In this document: positions 1 to 9,493 of the stretch, one piece after another
Position numbering within the stretch: the first letter of the stretch is position 1
How the letters are laid out: each line of letters starts with the position of its first letter
Source of the DNA: a virus
Length of the DNA: 64,000 nt
Strand: one strand, 5' to 3'
Virus record (IMG/VR): IMGVR_UViG_3300025010_000040
Coordinates: 1-64,000 of that record
Translations under genes and position numbers: made by a program
Notes under the pieces: model-generated
Databases searched by the model: none
The model's input: the letters and a program-made list of their open reading frames with translations, nothing else
Told to the model about the DNA's origin: nothing

Positions 1-3000
1 TTTTCTTTTTCATTATATTCAATAAAGAATAAACAACTAGCTTTATATAATTTATTGTTATTAAATAAATTACGAATAAATATTGCTTGTTCATGAGATG
101 AACCATTTTGAGATTCAATAAGTTCATCATCATTTTTTAATATATTGAAATCAGAATTCTTAATATTATTTCTCATAAAATTATAAACATCTTCATCATT
201 ATTAAAATTAGGTAAATCAGTTAAATATAATTCGGTAATAATATAATCATTATTTTCTTCTTTTATAATAGTATTTTCATTTATTGTCTTATTTCTCACA
301 AAACCAAATGGAGGTATTTCCCCATCTCTATTTAATTCATATTTAATTTTATCAATTTTATTTAATTCATTAGCAGTATATTGATATAAGGATACTAAAT
401 TATTCATTGATGTTGAAAGAAGCGATTTATTAATAGGGTATTGTAAAAAATTTTTAAAGTTTTCTAATGGTTTACTGCTAAGAGTTGGCATTATTGAAAA
501 CAGTTTCAAATCAATAACTTTAGGATCTAAATAACATAGTTGATAATGTAGATGTGGTTCACTTCCAGCACCAGAATTTCCAACATTAGCAATAACTTGA
601 CCTTGTTTAACTTTATCACCTTTTTTAACTTTAATTGATCCTTTTTTAATATGACCATACAATGAATAACACAAAATATTATGTTTAATGATAATATAGT
701 TACCAGCGGATCTTTTTATACTAAATTTATCTTCCATTTTATCGGAACAATCAATTATTTCTCCATCAGAAACAGCAACTAATTCAGCATTAAATATATA
801 AAAATCATCATTATTATTTTTATCAGATTTATAATTCATTTTAGTTTTTATATTAAAACCCATAAAGTCTAAAGCAAACATTTGAGTCAATAAATTTCTT
901 ATTGAAAAAAGTGGAACTGCTAGTGCTGGTGAGCTTTTTTGAATTGCTGACATTAATAATTCAAAAATATTAGTTAAAGATTCAATAAAAGTAATATTGG
1001 TAATATGGGTATTTATAACTAATAATTCACCTTCTTTTAGATTTTTAATTGGTAATATAAAATCTATTTTTTCATCTTTACCAATACTTTCTTTTACAAT
1101 TTCATATTTATTTGTTATTTTTAATACATTTTGATCTACTATATCCTTATCGTAATTTTCTAATTTACCCTTAGTTACAAAATGAGTTTCTTTATGTTTA
1201 GCAAAATCATATGGTTTATATAAACTAGGATGTTTATCAATCATACCATTATTAGAAGCTTTTAATATCTCAGCTACAAATTGACTACAAAAATATTCAT
1301 TTTGTCTGTCAGTTTCTTTACCGATAGATATATTAAATAATCCAATAAAATTAAATTTTAATTTGTCTTTTTTCTTTTTAAACTCTTCTAATTTATTTAT
1401 CATTAATTCTTTTTGTTCTTTAGTAACAAATATTACATATAATGAATAAATTGTATCTTTAATAACATCTTTAAATAATCCATCTTTTATATCTTCATTA
1501 ATAAAAGTCATATTAGAATCTTTAAATTTTCTACCAAAGCTATACATATCATTCATACTACTATCAAAAGAAATACTTACATGACTATACGGTTCACCAG
1601 TAACAAACTTAATAGCTTTAGCCATATTAGTATTAGTAAAAGTTAATAGTATAAATACAGGATATAAATTATTATTATATGATTCAGTTAAGTTATCATA
1701 AATAATTTCACGTATAGGATATTTTTTTAGATCTATAGTAAAAGGAGTATCTATTGATGTAAAATCAAATTTATCATCAGAAATTATATTAGTATTTATT
1801 TTAATTTCTGAAGTTGATGAAACGGGGATTTCAACATAATGAGTTAATAAATTTTCTAGTTTTTGTTCTATAATAGATTTAATCATATTATTTATAGACA
1901 TATTAATGACTTTATTTTTATTATCACTAGTATAAACTAATTTATCCAATTTTATCTCATCTTTAGTTATTGCAAAATATATTTTTGTTTCCTTATTTAT
2001 AGCATCGGGTATATTTTTAATAAAAGAAGATTCTTTTACAAAATCTCTTTTACCCTCAAAATCAAATTGTCTATAATCTATAGTTAATTCTTCACCTTTT
2101 TTAATTTTATCTTTAGATTTATAGAAATAAACTTTCTTCCCATTTCTAATAGCTTGAACTAATACTAAATTAGGATTATTTGAATGATTAACGAATTGAC
2201 CGGCTTTAGTTCGTTCATAATCTTTATCTGGATTACCAGTATTATCAACTTTTTTTATAGCTAATAATTTGGTATTAACATCAACATTTTTATTTGCAAA
2301 TATACCTTTACCAGATATTTTTGAATCTTTAACTTTATAATATGTTTCAGAGATGTATGAATCATTTATTTTCTTTAAAGCTATAACTTCTAATTTTCTA
2401 GCACCACCAATATCCTTTTTCATCTCATCATCTAAATATTCTTTAAATTCATATTCATTTATACTTTTTATTTCATTAACACTAATAACTTGTACAGCGG
2501 TTCCCCACTCAGTTTGATAAACATTGTTTTCTACATATTTATGTCTTTCAACATATACACGAATAGTATAAACAACTTTACCAGAATTAAGTCTTTTCTT
2601 TATACTACTCCATTCTTTTTTTGGGAAAGTTATAATAGGTACTTTAATCTTAATATTTTTTAATTCATCTGCATTAAAAAATGATTCTTTACTAATAATA
2701 TCTTTCTCTCCCTCAGCTTCTTTTTCCATTTTAACTAATCTGCTATAATAATCAGGAATTTCATCTAAATGATCTTTAGCAATCATTCTAGCTTTATCTA
2801 AATTTTTAGTGTGTTCCTGTTCAATTTCTATACCAATCTTTAATTGTTCAGAATTATAATCAGAATCTGGTCTTATATCATAGCTGAGATCAATAGCTTT
2901 TTCATCTTTATTTTCTTTTATAAATGATTCTTTAACAAATTCTCCAACAAGTTTAATAAACCTAATATGAGTTTTATTAACTTTATCACTTTTTTGTTCT

Positions 3001-4145
3001 TTAAATCCATATTTTTTAGCCAATTTAATAGAAATATTATTAGTTTTTTTTATATTTAAAACCATTGTATTTATATCTCTTTTAGAACGATGACAAAATT
3101 CAAGACCCTCATTCATTAAAGCGTGTGATATACCTTTACCACGAAATTCTTCTTTAATGAATATATTAAAGAAAGCGTAACCTTTTTTAACTTTTACTTC
3201 AATGAATCCAGCATTTTTATTACCAACTTTATAAATATATCTAAAAGCTACTTTATTATAAAATTCTCTTGGTCCTAATTTTTCTTTATCTTTTGTATCA
3301 CCTAATATTCTTAATGCACGGTGATATTCAACCTCCATTATGATATCAACATCAATAATATTTTCATAAGACTCCATTAAAACAAATATAGGTTTATTAT
3401 CTTCACCATTTGATTCAATAAATCTTTCTTTAGCTTGTTTCAAAAATTCAAATAAAGCGTCATAATTCTTATTAGTAAGCTTTATATAATTAAAGGTTGA
3501 TTGACTCATTAACACTTTATCTTTTAATCTTTCTTTAACTTTATCTACAGCTTGGATCTTAGGATGATTATTTTCATTATCTTTGCCAGTTTTTACCTCT
3601 ATTTCTAAATTCAAAGATGGTATAAACGCATCGGGTATATAAAATTTTTCTTCACCTTCATATTCATAATAATATACATGAGGTGATGGTGTCATTACAT
3701 CTTCTGAACTAAATCTTAAAAATATATCTAAAAATTTTAATAGATCTAATTCATATGAACCAGTATATGTTTTTTTAGTTCCATCAGACCAAATATATTC
3801 ACCTGATATCTTTCTATTAGCTAACATCTTTTTTTGTTGTTCAGGACTATTTAATAAATGTATTTTACCATACTTACCAATCATTCTTTCTTTAAATAAT
3901 TCTCTATACTTATCTTTGCATTGCATTAATGGGCAAAATCTTAAATATTTATTAGTAACTTCATTCCATTTAGTTGGTCTTTTACATACAATACATTTAC
4001 CTTTATCTTTACCTGTTTTTAAAAAATATATATATTGAGCTGGAGTGAAATTTTTAGGTATACTTTCATTATGTTCATCTTCAAAATGTTCATACAAGTC
4101 TTCAATATGATTAAATTTGTCATTACATATAATACACTTAATCAA
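1..4145 (-). CDS. Giant multi-domain (polyvalent-type) protein, 3' end outside window
   Basis: One open frame of at least 1381 codons runs off the left edge. It starts at TTG 4145, 12 nt after AGAAAGG; the frame was checked at seven domain anchors. Domains in order: C2H2 finger (C4, C7, H20, H25); a second Cys cluster; PD-(D/E)XK nuclease-like core ending EVKTG (about 187); GNAT acetyltransferase (FRGKGIS, about 340); a DUF5661-like helical stretch (about 430-465); an ASCH-like strand region (about 515-560); a SET methyltransferase-like domain (about 585-700, NHSNNPN and GEELTIDY); a permuted papain/LRAT-YiiX-like fold (SHVSI His about 855, FCSQF Cys about 953); and an M23 peptidase-like domain (YGHI, HLHYQL about 1198). 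The usual first M23 zinc ligand motif HxxxD is not visible, so that domain may be altered. Polyvalent proteins are known from large phages and conjugative elements as co-injected effectors; that role here is inference. Confidence 0.85.
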   Translation of the reverse strand, partial: MIKCIICNDKFNHIEDLYEHFEDEHNESIPKNFTPAQYIYFLKTGKDKGKCIVCKRPTKWNEVTNKYLRFCPLMQCKDKYRELFKERMIGKYGKIHLLNSPEQQKKMLANRKISGEYIWSDGTKKTYTGSYELDLLKFLDIFLRFSSEDVMTPSPHVYYYEYEGEEKFYIPDAFIPSLNLEIEVKTGKDNENNHPKIQAVDKVKERLKDKVLMSQSTFNYIKLTNKNYDALFEFLKQAKERFIESNGEDNKPIFVLMESYENIIDVDIIMEVEYHRALRILGDTKDKEKLGPREFYNKVAFRYIYKVGNKNAGFIEVKVKKGYAFFNIFIKEEFRGKGISHALMNEGLEFCHRSKRDINTMVLNIKKTNNISIKLAKKYGFKEQKSDKVNKTHIRFIKLVGEFVKESFIKENKDEKAIDLSYDIRPDSDYNSEQLKIGIEIEQEHTKNLDKARMIAKDHLDEIPDYYSRLVKMEKEAEGEKDIISKESFFNADELKNIKIKVPIITFPKKEWSSIKKRLNSGKVVYTIRVYVERHKYVENNVYQTEWGTAVQVISVNEIKSINEYEFKEYLDDEMKKDIGGARKLEVIALKKINDSYISETYYKVKDSKISGKGIFANKNVDVNTKLLAIKKVDNTGNPDKDYERTKAGQFVNHSNNPNLVLVQAIRNGKKVYFYKSKDKIKKGEELTIDYRQFDFEGKRDFVKESSFIKNIPDAINKETKIYFAITKDEIKLDKLVYTSDNKNKVINMSINNMIKSIIEQKLENLLTHYVEIPVSSTSEIKINTNIISDDKFDFTSIDTPFTIDLKKYPIREIIYDNLTESYNNNLYPVFILLTFTNTNMAKAIKFVTGEPYSHVSISFDSSMNDMYSFGRKFKDSNMTFINEDIKDGLFKDVIKDTIYSLYVIFVTKEQKELMINKLEEFKKKKDKLKFNFIGLFNISIGKETDRQNEYFCSQFVAEILKASNNGMIDKHPSLYKPYDFAKHKETHFVTKGKLENYDKDIVDQNVLKITNKYEIVKESIGKDEKIDFILPIKNLKEGELLVINTHITNITFIESLTNIFELLMSAIQKSSPALAVPLFSIRNLLTQMFALDFMGFNIKTKMNYKSDKNNNDDFYIFNAELVAVSDGEIIDCSDKMEDKFSIKRSAGNYIIIKHNILCYSLYGHIKKGSIKVKKGDKVKQGQVIANVGNSGAGSEPHLHYQLCYLDPKVIDLKLFSIMPTLSSKPLENFKNFLQYPINKSLLSTSMNNLVSLYQYTANELNKIDKIKYELNRDGEIPPFGFVRNKTINENTIIKEENNDYIITELYLTDLPNFNNDEDVYNFMRNNIKNSDFNILKNDDELIESQNGSSHEQAIFIRNLFNNNKLYKASCLFFIEYNEKE

Positions 4146-4217
4146 TTTTAAACACAACCTTTCTATTACTCTATTAATTAATTGTTACTTATATATACAA
4201 AATATAAATAAATAAAA

Positions 4218-4253
4218 AAAATTCAAGTAGATTATTATATCTACTTGAATTTT
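4218..4253 (-). terminator. Rho-independent terminator of the small membrane protein gene
   Basis: A perfect 15-bp inverted repeat with a 6-nt loop. It overlaps the stop codon of the gene on the minus strand and is followed by a T-run in that direction. Confidence 0.8.
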
Positions 4254-4633
4254 AATTTTTTTTCTTTTATAAAGTCCATTAACATCATTTCAATAGTTTT
4301 AGTTATATAACTTATTATATAAGTTTCAGTATAATAATATTGAAGACTTTTCATAAAAGGTTTATTGAATGACATTACAACTTTATATACTAATTCATTT
4401 AAATCTTTTTTAAAATCATAAATCATCCTCATATCTTTTAATTCATATTCTAATTTATATTTTTCTAAAAATATTCTTTTTATAGTATTATCAATAATAT
4501 TCATTAAAATATCTAAATCTTGAATATTATTGATAATATTTTGTTTTTTATTATTTGGATGAAAAAGAACTATAGCTAATATTAAAACTGATAACACTGA
4601 CAATATAGATAAAATTTCTACTAATTGATTCAT
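4241..4633 (-). CDS. Small single-pass membrane protein
   Basis: A 130-residue protein with one hydrophobic segment near the N-terminus (about 5-25, rich in I, L, V and S), followed by a charged, mostly helical cytoplasmic-type tail. The start is ATG 4633, 8 nt after AAAGGAG; an in-frame GTG three codons upstream overlaps the Shine-Dalgarno sequence and is unlikely. It lies just upstream of the giant gene on the same strand, but a terminator separates them. I do not recognise a family. Spanin-like or inner-membrane phage roles are possible but nothing in the sequence decides. Confidence 0.7.
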   Translation of the reverse strand: MNQLVEILSILSVLSVLILAIVLFHPNNKKQNIINNIQDLDILMNIIDNTIKRIFLEKYKLEYELKDMRMIYDFKKDLNELVYKVVMSFNKPFMKSLQYYYTETYIISYITKTIEMMLMDFIKEKKLKFK

Positions 4634-4748
4634 TTTAGTCACTCCTTTATATTTTTTTAAATTATTGTTTTATAGATATTATTAATTTACTTATAATACA
4701 TTTCATTAATATTCATTTATTATTTTAAGGTGGTGGTTTTTATATATT

Positions 4749-5168
4749 ATGGCTAATTTTAAAAAGGAAGTTGATTTCGGATTAGATAATTTTCAAAGAC
4801 AAAGAGTTCTTAGTATTAATCAATCAATTGCTCAAATTATAATTAATTTATTTTTTATGAGACCTGGTAATATACCAAGTTTACCACATATAGGTATAAA
4901 TATAAAACAGTATCTATATAATCTTGAAGATGGTATTGATGTTGATGGTCTTAAAGAAAATATATATAAACAATGTCCAGCTTTAATACCTTATTTAAAT
5001 ATGGGTGAAGTAAAAGTATTTGTTGCTGATTATAAAGGCCAAGGTATTTTAATGGTTTCTATCCCAATATTAACAGATAATACTACATTACTTCTCGGTT
5101 TTACTAAAAATAACTCTGGTGATATACTCTTTAATTATAATATTGAAGAAGGTATTAATAATATATAA
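4749..5168 (+). CDS. gp25-like baseplate wedge protein
   Basis: A 139-residue protein. The segment FMRPGNIPSLPHIGINI (about 37-53) followed by a short acidic helix is the signature region of the T4 gp25/GpW-like baseplate family. The C-terminal part (YKGQGILMVSIPI, LLGFTKNNSG) fits the beta-sheet of that fold. Length matches the family (about 130 residues). In myoviruses this protein joins the inner baseplate and tail tube/sheath start. It heads a plus-strand run with the next assembly gene 18 nt away, and GGTGG precedes the ATG. Assignment rests on motif recognition, so moderate-high confidence. Confidence 0.75.
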   Translation: MANFKKEVDFGLDNFQRQRVLSINQSIAQIIINLFFMRPGNIPSLPHIGINIKQYLYNLEDGIDVDGLKENIYKQCPALIPYLNMGEVKVFVADYKGQGILMVSIPILTDNTTLLLGFTKNNSGDILFNYNIEEGINNI

Positions 5169-5186
5169 AAGGAGGAAGGTAATAAA

Positions 5187-6698
5187 ATGGATGAAATTAA
5201 ATTTGATGATGGTATTGATTTAAAGTCAATTGTTAAAGAGAATCAAAATAATTTAAAACAAGAAGACTCTACAGATGAATTAACTAAAGTTGTTGGAAAT
5301 GATTGGATGAAAAATATAGGAACTAATGAATCTGAAAAAAATAGTGAACCTATTTTACCAACTGATTCTATAAATCTATCAAACAATATTCAAGTAGAAA
5401 ATAATGAATATATTGGTCCTGGATTATTAATTGATAAAGGTGATATTAGAGAAGAAGTTCCCAATAAACCAATAAGTCCAGGATTATTACCTGATACCCT
5501 AAACAATCTAGATGAATATATGAAAGAATATGATGAAACTATTAATGAAGTTAAAGAAGAAATTAAAAATAAACAAGAGTCAGTTGATGATGAGAATGAA
5601 GAAGAAAAATCTGATGGGATGACGGAAGATGAATTTAATAGAATTTATTCTGAAGCTGTTGTCATTATTGATAAAACAGGTATGGGTAGTATTATTAACT
5701 TTACTGAGGAAGAAAGAGAAAAATTAGAAAAAGTAAAGAAAATTAAACTCGAAGAAATTGAAACTATTGACTTACAAATTCTTAAAACTAAAAAGAAAAA
5801 AGGTAAAATTGATACAATACTTAAGAAATTTGTCAATATCCATACAACACCAATTGTAGCAGTAAATTCTGGTTATACCGCTATGATGAAGGGTTGTTCA
5901 GCATATGAATTAATGTCTTTAATGGCTGATACTAAAAATGCTCTTGTTGATGCTCAAACAAAATGGTCATTGATTCATAGTAAAGTTGAGTCAACAAGTA
6001 TTGGTAAATTATCTTATGAGGATTTTCTAATAAAAACTGCTGCATTAGATTATAATATGTTTATTTATGGTATTTTATGTGCAACATATCCAAATGATGA
6101 TATTATTCCACTAAAATGTGAAAAATGTGATAAAGATTTTGAGCATAGATATTCTATTAAATCTTTAATTAGAGCTGAAAAAATGAGTGAAAAACTCAAA
6201 TTAGAGGTGGCTTCTATTGTTGATTCTTCCCTTAGTTTAGAAACAGCTAAAAATAAACATAAAAATAGTGCTTTTTCTCAAATTAAATCTATTAGATTAC
6301 CTGAAAGTAAATTTATTGCCCAAATGTATATTCAATCAGTATATGATTATATTAATAAATCTATTAAAGAATTATCTGATAATAAAGATAGTAAATATAA
6401 TCAAGCATCTGTTTTATCATCAGTTGTTAATAAGATTTTTATTCCTGATGATAGTACATTAGATGAATACTTTGAATTTGATTCAGTTACAGATATAACT
6501 AAAATTATATTTTCTTTAGGGAATACGGATATTTTAATATTAAGCAAACAAGCTGATTCATTTATGGATGGGTTTGAATTTGGTTTAATGGATATAACAT
6601 GTCCTAATTGTAAACACCATAACAATACAGTTAATATGGAATTAGAAGAAATACTTTTTCTCAAATATCAACAGGCGATGACTACCAAAATAGAATAG
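5187..6698 (+). CDS. Zinc-finger tail/baseplate assembly-type protein
   Basis: A 503-residue protein preceded by AAGGAGG. The first 150 residues are acidic and low complexity with two repeats of a PGLL motif (IGPGLLIDKGD, ISPGLLPDTLN). The remainder is helical and contains two CxxC pairs, CEKCDKDFEH (about 311-320) and CPNCKHH (about 472-478), which could bind one structural zinc. Position between a gp25-like wedge gene and a small gene in an overlapping frame resembles baseplate-hub/tail-assembly chaperone loci of large myoviruses. I do not recognise it firmly; the functional name is inferred from context. Confidence 0.6.
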   Translation: MDEIKFDDGIDLKSIVKENQNNLKQEDSTDELTKVVGNDWMKNIGTNESEKNSEPILPTDSINLSNNIQVENNEYIGPGLLIDKGDIREEVPNKPISPGLLPDTLNNLDEYMKEYDETINEVKEEIKNKQESVDDENEEEKSDGMTEDEFNRIYSEAVVIIDKTGMGSIINFTEEEREKLEKVKKIKLEEIETIDLQILKTKKKKGKIDTILKKFVNIHTTPIVAVNSGYTAMMKGCSAYELMSLMADTKNALVDAQTKWSLIHSKVESTSIGKLSYEDFLIKTAALDYNMFIYGILCATYPNDDIIPLKCEKCDKDFEHRYSIKSLIRAEKMSEKLKLEVASIVDSSLSLETAKNKHKNSAFSQIKSIRLPESKFIAQMYIQSVYDYINKSIKELSDNKDSKYNQASVLSSVVNKIFIPDDSTLDEYFEFDSVTDITKIIFSLGNTDILILSKQADSFMDGFEFGLMDITCPNCKHHNNTVNMELEEILFLKYQQAMTTKIE

Positions 6699-6709
6699 AA
6701 CAATTCTAT

Positions 6710-6919
6710 GTGTTTCTTGATGAGATGTTAGAATTATTTAAAGGGCAACTTGATACTGATTATATTAAATATGGTATGTCATATAAAGAAGCCCTTTTAT
6801 TAAGAGACACTAGAGTTAAAAGGTTAAAAAAAGAAAAAGAAGAAATTGAAAAAGAAAGAGAAGTCGAAGCTGCTAAAATGAAACAAGAACAAGCTCGACA
6901 AATGCTCTTAAGAAAATAA
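6710..6919 (+). CDS. Small coiled-coil protein, possibly the -1 frameshift extension of the preceding gene
   Basis: From GTG 6710 it encodes 69 residues: DYIKYGMSYKEALLLRDTR followed by a long Lys/Glu helix. The Tyr-Gly-Met-Ser...Ala-Leu...Arg-Asp pattern is typical of short phage tail-assembly proteins. No Shine-Dalgarno precedes the GTG. The frame stays open upstream across the last codons of the 5187-6698 gene (giving GDDYQNRIEQFYVFLDEM), in the -1 frame relative to that gene. Two readings remain: coupled initiation, or a -1 ribosomal frameshift making a fusion. I found no classical slippery heptamer. Confidence 0.55.
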   Translation: MFLDEMLELFKGQLDTDYIKYGMSYKEALLLRDTRVKRLKKEKEEIEKEREVEAAKMKQEQARQMLLRK

Positions 6920-6965
6920 CCCCATCCTGTTGATATAAACCTTTTGAAAGGGGTTTATTGGTATT

Positions 6966-7346
6966 ATGTTAAATGACATTATCTATGTATTCAATCAGCT
7001 TACTCGTAATGAGTTGGCTGATTGTTCATTATTTGAAAATATTATTAATAGACATTATGAGAAATTCAAATATTTTTATTATATTATAGACAATATTAGC
7101 TTAAAGAATATACTAGATATTAAATGTCAAGAAGAGTCAACAAAATTATATATATATATTTCATTTAAAACAAAAAAAGAAAGAGATAAATTTTTTAATA
7201 CATTCAATAATGAAGTTAATAGTAAATCTAGTTTTAAATACAAAGATTATTTTATTTTCAATGTTATAAAAGGTATTAAAAATATCAATATAACAATAGA
7301 AAATAATAATATATTAAGAGAGGAGTTGTTATATGGATGCAAATAG
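6966..7346 (+). CDS. Hypothetical protein upstream of the beta' gene
   Basis: A 126-residue protein starting with ATG behind AAAGGGG. It is rich in Phe, Tyr, Asn and Lys with alternating strand-like stretches (KLYIYISFKT, YFIFNVIKG). Its last codons overlap the start of the RNA polymerase beta' gene by 10 nt, so the two are probably translationally coupled. I do not recognise a family. The coupling suggests a role with the phage transcription apparatus or the tail operon, but that is only inference. Confidence 0.65.
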   Translation: MLNDIIYVFNQLTRNELADCSLFENIINRHYEKFKYFYYIIDNISLKNILDIKCQEESTKLYIYISFKTKKERDKFFNTFNNEVNSKSSFKYKDYFIFNVIKGIKNINITIENNNILREELLYGCK

Positions 7347-8055
7347 AATTATATGATACTAAAAAATTTATTGAAGTGAATAATCTAAGAGAAGTAACTA
7401 ATTTAATTCTATTTGAAAAAGGGAATATTCCAACTGTTGATGGATTATTGTCAACAGATATATTTGGAGTTTCTGCTAGAGATAGAAAAGAAACATATGC
7501 TTATATAGATTTACATGGACATTTTTTACATCCTTTTATATTTAAGACATTAAAAAGAATGAATAGGAAATTTGAATCTGCTGTTTATGGTAATGTAAAT
7601 TTTATAATCAAAGATGGAGAATTAATTGAAGATGAAAATGGTGAAAGTGGAATAGAATTCTTATATAAAAATTGGGATAAATTTAATTTTAAAAGAAATA
7701 ATAGTATGATGAGAAATGAAAGAATTTCTGTTTTAGATTCATATGGAAAAGATGTTTTATTTACTAAATATTGGGTTGTTATGCCTGCTTTTTTTAGAGA
7801 TGTGAATTTACAATTTGCATCTGAAGGAAGAGTATCTCATCATGAAATTAATGATAAATATGCTAAATTAATTAGATTTGCTTCCATGTTAAATAACAGC
7901 AATAGTTTTGATTTTGTTTTAAATACAACTAAATCTAAAATTCAAGAAACTCTTGTTGAAATTTATGATTTACTTAAAGGTAAGATAGAAAAGAAACAAG
8001 GATTGATTCGTAAATCATTATTAGGTAAATCAATAGATTTTGGTGTTAGGAGTGT
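7337..8055 (+). CDS. RNA polymerase beta' subunit, N-terminal part, exon 1
   Basis: The first exon of a four-exon gene (spliced 525 residues) for the N-terminal half of a multisubunit-type RNA polymerase beta' subunit. It shows the beta' N-terminal pattern NLILFEKGNIPTVDGLLSTD followed by IFG and YAYIDLHGHFLHP, and ends in GKSIDFGVRSV, equivalent to cellular GKRVDFSGRSV. Exon 1 ends after GT of codon 240. The continuous frame runs into TGA 8072 inside the intron. P1 pairs exon GUGU with intron GCAC, with U-G at the splice site. Joining to 8434 gives GVRSVISAPIF, as expected for beta'. Phage multisubunit RNA polymerases are known from phiKZ/PBS2-type phages. Confidence 0.9.
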
Positions 8056-8433
8056 AAAATTACAATGCACGTGATTCTTTAATTGTCGGGGAAGCCTTTT
8101 AAATCTCTTACTACCAAACTAATATAGTAATATATTAGTGGCGAAGGGTAATGCCTTAGATATGGTAACAAGGTAATAGATTGGGTTATCCGCAGCTAAG
8201 ATTCCTATAATATTATTGAGGAATAAAGTTCAACGACTATCAAAAACTTGTTTACCATTAAAATAAATATTGGTAAATAAAGTGAGTAGAGTAGGGCTTA
8301 AGTGAGTGGGTGAGAATCCCTTAAATCGAAACAGGGAACCATCAAATGATGAAGATATAGTCTAGTATCCTAGTGAAAACTAGGGAAGTTCATAAGAGAA
8401 CTGCATAGATTAACGATCTATGTGAATACAACG
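8056..8433 (+). ncRNA. Group I intron (td-like), beta' intron 1
   Basis: A 378-nt intron without an ORF. It carries the core shared by six introns here: TAATTGTCGGGGAAGC near the 5' end, ATCCGCAGCTAAG, the P7 strands CAACGACTATC and GATATAGTC, GTTCATAAGAGAACTGCAT and GATTAACGA, ending in ACG (omega-G 8433). The P7 strands and 3' end closely match the phage T4 td intron, so group IA2 is likely. P1 is GUGU/GCAC with loop AAAAUUACAAU. It sits in the GRSV/ISAP junction of beta'. Confidence 0.9.
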
Positions 8434-9118
8434 AATTTCAGCACCAATATTCAAAGCAAATAAATCAGAAGAAATGAAAGTTGATTTTTATAATTGTGGT
8501 ATTCCCTTATCACAATGCTGTTCATTATGTACACCATATATGATTTCATGGGTAAAAAGATTTTTTCAAAGAGAATTAGAACGACTTTATATGAAATATC
8601 CCGTTAGATTAAAGACAGAAGAAATTATTTATGTTAAATTAAAATCTCCTGAATTATATTTTAATGATGAATATATTGAGAAACAAATTAATAGATTTAT
8701 ATCTAGTTATGGTGATAGATTTGAAAAAATTAAATTACCGGTAGATGATCCTAAATATGATAAAAATATTTATTTAAGCTTTATTGGTAGAGAATTTATT
8801 AAAGGTGTTCCTGAAACAGAATCACCTTTAGTTCAAAGACCTGCTACGTGGTGTGATATTTTATATCAAGCAGCAGTTGAAATTACTTCTGATAAACATG
8901 TATATATAACAAGATACCCTGTTTTAGATTACTTCGGTACCTTTCCTAATAAAATACATGTTTTATCAACACATGAAACTATACCTATGTTTGTTGGTTC
9001 TAGGGTATATGAGCACTACCCTAAAATATATATTAAAATGCCTAAAGATAAAGTTTCTGTTGCCTTTGCTGATACAGTAACAATGTCAAACCTGTATTTA
9101 ACAGGTCTCGGTGGGGAT
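8434..9118 (+). CDS. RNA polymerase beta' subunit, N-terminal part, exon 2
   Basis: The exon runs from omega-G 8433 to the GGD triplet of the active-site motif. It contains ISAPIFKANKSEEMKV and a segment ending NLYLTGLGGD, where Asp468 is the first of the three catalytic metal-binding aspartates. An ATG at 8474 could be mistaken for a separate start, but the frame is open to 8434 and no Shine-Dalgarno is present. The frame beyond 9118 runs to TAG 9157 inside the next intron. The 5' splice site is fixed by a strong P1: exon GGGGAU with intron GUCCCC. Confidence 0.9.
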
Positions 9119-9493
9119 TTGATCAATCATGGTCCCCCTATGTTGGAAACGGCATAGTAAAAAATCCTGTGAACGCCTAACAAGCGGTGTGAGAGTTTAA
9201 CTCTTGCTAACGGTAGAAGCGGAAATAAGCGGTATTTGACAGCCGACGAATATGCTTCGTAAGAGACCCTAAGGACCTGAAATATGGTTAGCTTGGTAAT
9301 ACCGTGTTTTTATGAATTAATCTTAATTCATAGGAATATAGAGACTAATTGAAAACTTATATAATATAAGTGATTAGAGGTACTAACCAGTTTGCGGGCT
9401 GGTTGGGAAGCACAGGACCCTAATCAGATAATACTTTCTATTATCTGTATGGTGATAAGATAGTCCATTCTATATGAAAATATAGGTAAAATA
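9119..9493 (+). ncRNA. Group I intron of a second type, beta' intron 2
   Basis: A 375-nt intron, different in sequence from the six td-like introns. P1 is a 6-bp helix GGGGAU/GUCCCC with U-G at the splice site. A plausible P7 pairs GAGACTAAT (about 9341) with GATAGTCC (about 9459), followed by a P9-like hairpin CUAUAUGAAAAUAUAG. The 3' splice site before TATGAT is supported by a 6-bp P10: the exon start UAUGAU pairs with AUCAUG just 5' of the P1 guide strand. The last intron base would be A rather than the usual G, which is unusual. No ORF inside. Confidence 0.75.

Noticed and set aside
5645-6664. Minus-strand frames inside the 5187-6698 gene
   Set aside because: Shadow frames without ribosome sites, opposite a well-supported gene with a strong Shine-Dalgarno.
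8072-8074. TGA ending the beta' N-terminal gene at 8074
   Set aside because: It lies in group I intron 1; splicing at 8055/8434 restores the beta' sequence GVRSVISAPIF.
8474-9157. Independent gene starting at ATG 8474
   Set aside because: The frame is open upstream to the splice site 8434, there is no ribosome site, and the sequence is beta' exon 2.
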